Positions 12,245-16,848 of a DNA stretch of 16,848 nucleotides are shown here, one piece after another. The position numbers were made by a program, and so were the translations under genes. The stretch comes from SXRF01 sp039808985 (GTDB taxonomy: Bacteria; Pseudomonadota; Alphaproteobacteria; Rickettsiales; SXRF01). Below the pieces are notes generated by a model. The model was not told where the DNA came from. It did not search any database and was given only the letters and a program-made list of their open reading frames with translations. The stretch covers positions 1-16,848 of the forward strand of contig JBDHUC010000038.1 of NCBI GenBank assembly GCA_039808985.1, in the 5' to 3' direction. Each line of letters starts with the position of its first letter. Positions within the stretch are counted from its first letter, which is position 1.

Positions 12245-14845
12245 ATGGTAACTAAAGAAAAATTAAAAATTCATCATGTTATATTGTTAATTATCATCGG
12301 AGTATTTGTTGGGATAATGCTTATGGCCTTCTGGCAGTCTCAATTCTCTGCCGAAAAAATGGCTAAGCAGCAGAATTTAATTCCTATGATGTGGCTTGGG
12401 TTTTGTATTTTGGTGCCAACCATATTTATTGAATTATATAAAATGGCATTTAAGACAATAAAGCGTCTGGGACTTAATGACAGTACCAGAAATCTCTTTG
12501 CCAGATACCATGTTTTTACTTATACGATTTTTCTATCATATGGCTTGGTTCTGGTTGGCATAAAGCCATACTTATCGTTTATACTGCTTGTTTTTATCTT
12601 GTTTGTATTAGCTCAGGTGTTCTTGTTGTGGTTCCTGGCTGACAAGTCGCAGAAAGAGCATTGGTTCAATTCCCTTGATGTTATTCCTGAGCTGTTCTTT
12701 GTTTCCGGTTTCTCTGCATTGATCTACCAGGTTATATGGCAGCGTGTTTTGTTTGCCACTTTTGGAAGCAATATTGAATCAGTAACAGTTATTGTCGCAA
12801 TATTTATGTTCGGCCTTGGAATAGGCTCCCTGGTTGGTGGGCAAGTGCAGAAATATTTTCCAAATCACCTTTTAGAATATTTTGTAGGGGTGGAAATAGC
12901 AATAGGGGTTTTTGGTATTTTCAGTATTCCGCTAATTGAAGTTATCGGTGCAGTAACGCCGCATGATTCACTTCCAGCCCTTATTGGAGTTACTTTTGCC
13001 CTTCTGGCTTTTCCAACTATACTTATGGGTAGTACATTGCCGCTACTAGTGTCTTATTTGCACCGCCGCTATCCAAATCTTGGGGGCGTGGTAGGAAAAT
13101 TATACGCATATAACACTCTAGGCTCTGCATTTGCATCATTCCTTACCGTAATGCTGTTATTTACAGCGCTTGGCAGGCAGTCATCTTTGGCGGTAGCAGC
13201 AATTTGCAATATAGTTACTGCTTATATGGTATGGTCTTTCTGTAAAGGGAGGAATGGGTATTCTTTTAACGAACAAAAAGATGTTGATATAGATGCTCCC
13301 CAGAATAATAGTGGGCATACATACTCTATGACGCTTTTATTATCATCTGTAATTGGCTATGCCTCGCTCAGCCTTGAAATATTATGGTTTCGCATTATAG
13401 GCTTCATGACCGCTAACCTGCCTCAGGTATTTGGGACATTGCTGGCGGTTTTCTTGGTTGGAATTGCTTATGGCTCTTTAAAGGCCAAGAATTGGAGCGA
13501 ATCAGGAAAAGATGTACGTGTTTTCGTAAGCCGTTCCTTATTGCTTATGGCAGTTACGGCATATTTCTCTGTGCCTTTGGTGGGGTTTATATCTTCTTTT
13601 GACCAGACAACGGGTATTGGTGTTGGTTACATAGCCATTGGGCTGCTTGCACTATTTTCTGGCGGTATATTCCCCCTGCTTTGCCAGATGGCGATAAATA
13701 ATGTCGGCAGCCATAAGTCTGGTCTTGCTGTGTCGTGGGTGTATTTCTTTAATATTATAGGTGCAACATCCGGCTCATTAATTACCGGTTTTGTACTGCT
13801 TAATGAATTCGATCTTGGAGTAAATATATTAATAGTTTGCGTTGTACTCATTTTTGCGATTGTATTATTGTCACGTATTTCTTTAAAAAATTATGTGCTA
13901 TGCTTGTCTGCTATAGCTGGCGCGCTACTTTTGCAGCCTGTAATATACAATAATATAATCTTTAATTTGCAGGGGCTACCAGAGAAAATTGGTGGTTTTA
14001 AGCATATAAGTGAGAACCGCCATGGCATCATAACTGTGGTTGAATCGAAAAAAAATAGCGATATTATTTATGGCAATGGCGCATATGATGGCAGGTATAA
14101 TATTGACCCGGCAGTAAATGGTAATGACATTTCCCGTGCCTATATGCTGGCTGCATTGCATCCAAATCCAAAGCGTATATTGGAGATTGGCCTTAGCAGT
14201 GGCTCATGGGCAAGGGTTTTTACTATGTATAAGCCATTGGATAAAATGGTAAGCATAGAAATCAATCCTGGTTATATAGGTATGATTGAGAAATACCCGG
14301 AAATCTCACCCTTGTTGCAAAGTCCTAAATGGGTTGATTATATTGATGATGGGCGTAGATGGCTTACTAACCACCCTGACGAGCGTTTCGATGCTATAGT
14401 AATGAATACAACATATTATTGGCGAAATAATGCTTCCAACTTGCTTTCTCGTGAATTCCTGGAGTTATGTAAACGCCATTTAAATGAAGGTGGTATTGTT
14501 TACTATAATACTACCGAAGCCCGCGATAATATTTACACCGTTGCCCATGTGTTTAAGCATGTTGTACAATTCCACAGCATGGTTGCAGCGAGTGACCAGC
14601 CATTTTCAATGAGCTATGAAGAAAAAAACAGAAAGCTGTTAGGTTTTGTTTGGGATAATGGTAATGTTGTATTCGCAGATGATAATAAAAAATATGCACA
14701 AATACGTGAAAATATGGCCAAATTTGAATTGAAAGACATCCGCGATAAAGTGCTTGCAGAAAAAGACCTATGGCTTATTACCGATGATAATATGGCATCG
14801 GAATATAAGATTGATCATTCTTTCCTTCCGCCAAAATGGTATTAA
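12245..14845 (+). CDS. Multi-spanning membrane protein fused to a spermidine-synthase-like domain
   Basis: The 866-residue protein has an N-terminal extension with about four membrane helices (about 10-135). A larger membrane region (about 148-565) follows, starting SGFSALIYQVIWQRVLF, which is characteristic of membrane-fused spermidine-synthase-like proteins. The C-terminal domain (about 585-866) is a Rossmann-type aminopropyltransferase/methyltransferase fold: RILEIGLSSGSWARVF (644-659), VSIEINPGYI with Glu672, and YIDDGRRWL (699-707). Where spermidine synthases have the catalytic Asp after strand 4 (SD-x-x-D/TDP), this protein has IVMNTTYYW (718-726), with Asn721 and no acid. It may therefore bind a nucleoside-type ligand without making spermidine. 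It is the last gene of the kinase-channel operon (gap of 4 bases); its ribosome binding site is weak, which fits coupling. Confidence 0.82.
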   Translation: MVTKEKLKIHHVILLIIIGVFVGIMLMAFWQSQFSAEKMAKQQNLIPMMWLGFCILVPTIFIELYKMAFKTIKRLGLNDSTRNLFARYHVFTYTIFLSYGLVLVGIKPYLSFILLVFILFVLAQVFLLWFLADKSQKEHWFNSLDVIPELFFVSGFSALIYQVIWQRVLFATFGSNIESVTVIVAIFMFGLGIGSLVGGQVQKYFPNHLLEYFVGVEIAIGVFGIFSIPLIEVIGAVTPHDSLPALIGVTFALLAFPTILMGSTLPLLVSYLHRRYPNLGGVVGKLYAYNTLGSAFASFLTVMLLFTALGRQSSLAVAAICNIVTAYMVWSFCKGRNGYSFNEQKDVDIDAPQNNSGHTYSMTLLLSSVIGYASLSLEILWFRIIGFMTANLPQVFGTLLAVFLVGIAYGSLKAKNWSESGKDVRVFVSRSLLLMAVTAYFSVPLVGFISSFDQTTGIGVGYIAIGLLALFSGGIFPLLCQMAINNVGSHKSGLAVSWVYFFNIIGATSGSLITGFVLLNEFDLGVNILIVCVVLIFAIVLLSRISLKNYVLCLSAIAGALLLQPVIYNNIIFNLQGLPEKIGGFKHISENRHGIITVVESKKNSDIIYGNGAYDGRYNIDPAVNGNDISRAYMLAALHPNPKRILEIGLSSGSWARVFTMYKPLDKMVSIEINPGYIGMIEKYPEISPLLQSPKWVDYIDDGRRWLTNHPDERFDAIVMNTTYYWRNNASNLLSREFLELCKRHLNEGGIVYYNTTEARDNIYTVAHVFKHVVQFHSMVAASDQPFSMSYEEKNRKLLGFVWDNGNVVFADDNKKYAQIRENMAKFELKDIRDKVLAEKDLWLITDDNMASEYKIDHSFLPPKWY

Positions 14846-14854
14846 CAGGTAAGT

Positions 14855-16024
14855 TTACGGTTTTCTTGCTGTTGCAATCCGAAGTACAATAAATCCCCAT
14901 AATATTGAAAGCAGCGAGCCGTTAATGACACCGATTTTAGCCATTTCCTGCATGTGTGGTTCAGGAAATGCTAAAAGGCCTATGAACAGGCTCATGGTGA
15001 AACCAATTCCAGCAATTACCGAAACCCCATAAAGATGCAGCCAGCCAGAATTTTCTGGTTTGCTTGCAAAGCGTAGCTTTATCAATATCCATGTTGTGCC
15101 AAAAATACCTATTTGTTTGCCGAAAAATAAACCAAGCGCAATACCGATAGGCATAGGCTCCAGCAGGTCGGAGAATTTTATTCCGGCAAGGCTTATGCCA
15201 GCGCTGGTCAGGGCGAATATAGGCAGCACCAGGAAACTAACCCATGGGTGCATTAAATTAATACAGTCGTTAAGTGGTGAGTTATCATATTGTTTTTTAT
15301 GACGCATAGGAATCGCCATGCCTACGGCTACGCCAGCAATTGTGGTATGTATTCCACAGTTATAAAGGCAGAACCATAGGTAAACCCCAATAACCATATA
15401 TGGTGCCAACATGGTTACATTGCGCCGGTTAAGCAATGCAAGTAGCGCAACCCCAAGCAATGCCAGTAAAAAAGGCACAAGCGCAAGCGAGCTATTATAA
15501 AACCCTGCAATTATAAGTATTGCCCCAAGGTCATCAAAAATTGCAATTGCGAGCAGGAATATCTTTGTTGCCTGTGGTATATTCTTGCTTACAAGTGTAA
15601 GCACGCACAGGGCAAAAGCTATATCGGTTGCTGATGGTATCGCCCAGCCTGGCATGTTCTCAGGATATGAGTGATTAAATATGCAAAATATAATTGCCGG
15701 AGCCAGCATACCACCGGCTGCAGCCAGCAGGGGTAATATCACCTGATCGCGCTTGGAAAGGAAACCTTCGCATATTTCTCGTTTTAATTCCATGCCAACT
15801 ACCAGGAAGAAAAACACCATTAATATATCTTTTACCCAGTCTTTAAGCGATTCGGTAGATGAGAACTCCTCAAAACCAAGTGTGATGGGCCATGAAATAA
15901 AGGTTTTATACGATGCTGAAAGCGGAGAATTCGCTGCTATGATTGCCAATATGGCAAAGGCAATCATAACCATACCGCTTGCGGATTCTGTTTTAATAAA
16001 TTCTCGTATCGAACGTTTGAGCAT
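14855..16024 (-). CDS. nhaA: Na+/H+ antiporter NhaA
   Basis: The 389-residue inner-membrane protein has the standard NhaA length and about twelve membrane segments. NhaA exchanges cytoplasmic Na+ or Li+ for external protons, giving salt and alkaline-pH tolerance. Family motifs are present: FFFLVVGMELKRE (71-83), GWAIPSATDIAFALC with Asp134, AIAIFDDLGAILIIA with the ion-binding pair Asp164/Asp165, and FFGKQIGIFG with Lys303, the counterpart of E. coli Lys300. The C-terminal helix IAGIGFTMSLFIGLLAF is also typical. No residue essential for transport is missing. The gene converges on the spermidine-synthase-like gene with 9 bases between the stops. A methyltransferase gene lies 99 bases upstream on the same strand; the gap could hold a separate promoter. 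Confidence 0.96.
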   Translation of the reverse strand: MLKRSIREFIKTESASGMVMIAFAILAIIAANSPLSASYKTFISWPITLGFEEFSSTESLKDWVKDILMVFFFLVVGMELKREICEGFLSKRDQVILPLLAAAGGMLAPAIIFCIFNHSYPENMPGWAIPSATDIAFALCVLTLVSKNIPQATKIFLLAIAIFDDLGAILIIAGFYNSSLALVPFLLALLGVALLALLNRRNVTMLAPYMVIGVYLWFCLYNCGIHTTIAGVAVGMAIPMRHKKQYDNSPLNDCINLMHPWVSFLVLPIFALTSAGISLAGIKFSDLLEPMPIGIALGLFFGKQIGIFGTTWILIKLRFASKPENSGWLHLYGVSVIAGIGFTMSLFIGLLAFPEPHMQEMAKIGVINGSLLSILWGFIVLRIATARKP

Positions 16025-16123
16025 AATATTATTTTAGTTAAATGAGTGGAGGTTTAATGGATATAATCCGTGGTGATTAACAATAGTTCTTATTGCCTGT
16101 TGCCGTCAAGATGTGGCGATAAA

Positions 16124-16717
16124 TCATTTAGCAGTTTTTCTGGCAATTACATTATATGTAGGAATAACTAATTTATTGGGTCCATAGGTGACTTTCTCAT
16201 CCAGTTCTAATGAGGTTAAGCTCAGCCCTTCTTTTTTTAGCATATCTAAAATTTCTGTTTTTGAAAGGCCGTGCATATTAGCGGCTCTTGCAGCATTGCA
16301 ATTGTCAATCATAGTGAAAGAAAACGTGCCGCCTTCGTTAAGAGAAGCAGATAATTTATGAAAACAATCTCCCACCTCTTTTTTGTTCATAAAAAACAAA
16401 GTGGCAAACGCAAATATCCCGTCATATGTTCTGGAGGGGGTAAAATCCTGGAATGATGATTTGATCTTTTCTCCAGCCCATGACTCTGGAAGAAGAGTTG
16501 CCTTATCAATATTTTGATCAAGCGCATCAATTATAAGGTCTGATCTATCCCTTAAAAAGGCAGCCGACCATCTGCCGGAGCCAGCGCCAAAATCCAATAA
16601 ACTTCCATTCTGCGGTATATTGCCAAGGAATCGCGCTGTATTGCCAGGTTTCGGCAAAATAGCGGTTTGTTCGTAATATAAATCCCATTTATTGGGCATG
16701 TCTTTTGAGCGTTCCAT
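16124..16717 (-). CDS. Class I SAM-dependent methyltransferase of unknown substrate
   Basis: The 197-residue protein has a single Rossmann methyltransferase domain. Motif I is SLLDFGAGSGRWSAAF (39-54), the acidic end of strand 2 is ALDQN with Asp67, and the strand-4 region is YDGIFAFATLFFM (98-110), followed by a helix and LNEGGTFSFTMID. It resembles small TehB/UbiE-like methyltransferases, but the substrate cannot be predicted. No good ribosome binding site precedes the ATG; a second in-frame ATG is six codons downstream. An insertion sequence end sits 14 bases upstream of the start, so the native promoter has probably been separated and transcription may now depend on the insertion sequence. 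Confidence 0.83.
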   Translation of the reverse strand: MERSKDMPNKWDLYYEQTAILPKPGNTARFLGNIPQNGSLLDFGAGSGRWSAAFLRDRSDLIIDALDQNIDKATLLPESWAGEKIKSSFQDFTPSRTYDGIFAFATLFFMNKKEVGDCFHKLSASLNEGGTFSFTMIDNCNAARAANMHGLSKTEILDMLKKEGLSLTSLELDEKVTYGPNKLVIPTYNVIARKTAK

Positions 16718-16742
16718 GAAATATTATTTAAGGGGCTGTCCC

Positions 16743-16764
16743 AGATAACTAGTTAATGTTATCT
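16743..16764. promoter_or_regulatory. Hairpin just before the transposase start
   Basis: AGATAAC (16743-16749) and GTTATCT (16758-16764) form a 7-bp stem with an 8-base loop ending directly before the ATG at 16765. In mRNA this could cover the start region and limit transposase synthesis, or it may be part of the transposase binding site at the element end. Confidence 0.4.
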
Positions 16765-16773
16765 ATGGATGGT

Positions 16774-16848
16774 ATGAGAAAGAGCAGAATAAGTAAAGAG
16801 AAACAACAACGATTAATGGAGCATTTTGTAGCAGGAACAACTGCCAGA
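16774..16848 (+). CDS. IS1595-family transposase N-terminus (partial)
   Basis: The frame from ATG 16774 gives 25 residues beginning MRKSRISKEKQQRLMEHFVAG and continues off the window edge. This agrees with the N-terminal helix-turn-helix start that I recall for IS1595-family DDE transposases (MRKSRLSKxKQxRLIEHFVAGxTAR). An in-frame ATG at 16765 would add three residues. The catalytic domain is not visible, so integrity cannot be judged. Confidence 0.75.
   Translation, partial: MRKSRISKEKQQRLMEHFVAGTTAR

Larger units (their letters stand above)
16732..16848 (+). mobile_element. Left end of an IS1595-like insertion sequence (partial)
   Basis: GGGGCTGTCCCAGATAACTA at 16732 onward looks like the terminal inverted repeat of IS1595-family elements as I recall it, and a matching transposase N-terminus follows. 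The element runs off the right edge, so its far end and target duplication cannot be seen. Candidate 8-base target duplication lies just left of 16732. Confidence 0.75.

Noticed and set aside
1..16848. CRISPR array, prophage or toxin-antitoxin pair
   Set aside because: No regularly spaced repeats, phage structural genes or recognisable toxin-antitoxin pair were found on either strand.

Overview
The window reads as chromosomal DNA of a Gram-negative proteobacterium, most likely an alphaproteobacterium with a moderately AT-rich genome. It encodes outer-membrane biology (a YdbH/YnbE/YdbL-type lipid-transport cassette, a YceI periplasmic protein, a lipoprotein), flagellar-type stator proteins, a beta-class glutathione S-transferase, and a prepilin of the KYxxLPGD type that I associate with alphaproteobacteria. 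The species cannot be named from the sequence alone. Coding density is high. No gene-free stretch exceeds about 285 bases, and four convergent gene pairs are packed stop-to-stop.

Left part (1-3769): the 3' end of queA is followed after 5 bases by tgt, two steps of queuosine tRNA modification. A lone type IV prepilin-like gene lies convergent to tgt. Divergent from it is a three-gene operon for a short YdbH-like inner-membrane-anchored protein, a YnbE-like lipoprotein and a YdbL-like periplasmic protein.

Middle (3770-9963): a complete tRNA-Lys(UUU) with a plausible promoter is followed by an uncharacterised 67-residue gene with a near-perfect Shine-Dalgarno sequence, then motA and motB. Opposite to these runs a minus-strand operon: an anchored SRPBCC protein, a YceI lipid-binding protein and a Bcr/CflA-type drug exporter. 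A glutathione S-transferase and endonuclease V (nfi) converge, with their stop codons overlapping in one CTAG.

Right part (10204-16848): a compact plus-strand operon with gaps of 3 and 4 bases encodes a cytoplasmic PAS histidine kinase carrying its own receiver domain, a small channel-like membrane protein with a potassium-channel-type pore motif, and an 866-residue multi-spanning protein ending in a spermidine-synthase-like domain that appears to lack the catalytic acid. This is the best candidate here for an undescribed system: a sensor, an ion pore and a polyamine-synthase-like membrane protein. Convergent to it is nhaA, preceded by a class I methyltransferase. At the right edge is the left end of an IS1595-like insertion sequence with the first codons of its transposase, inserted 14 bases upstream of the methyltransferase start.
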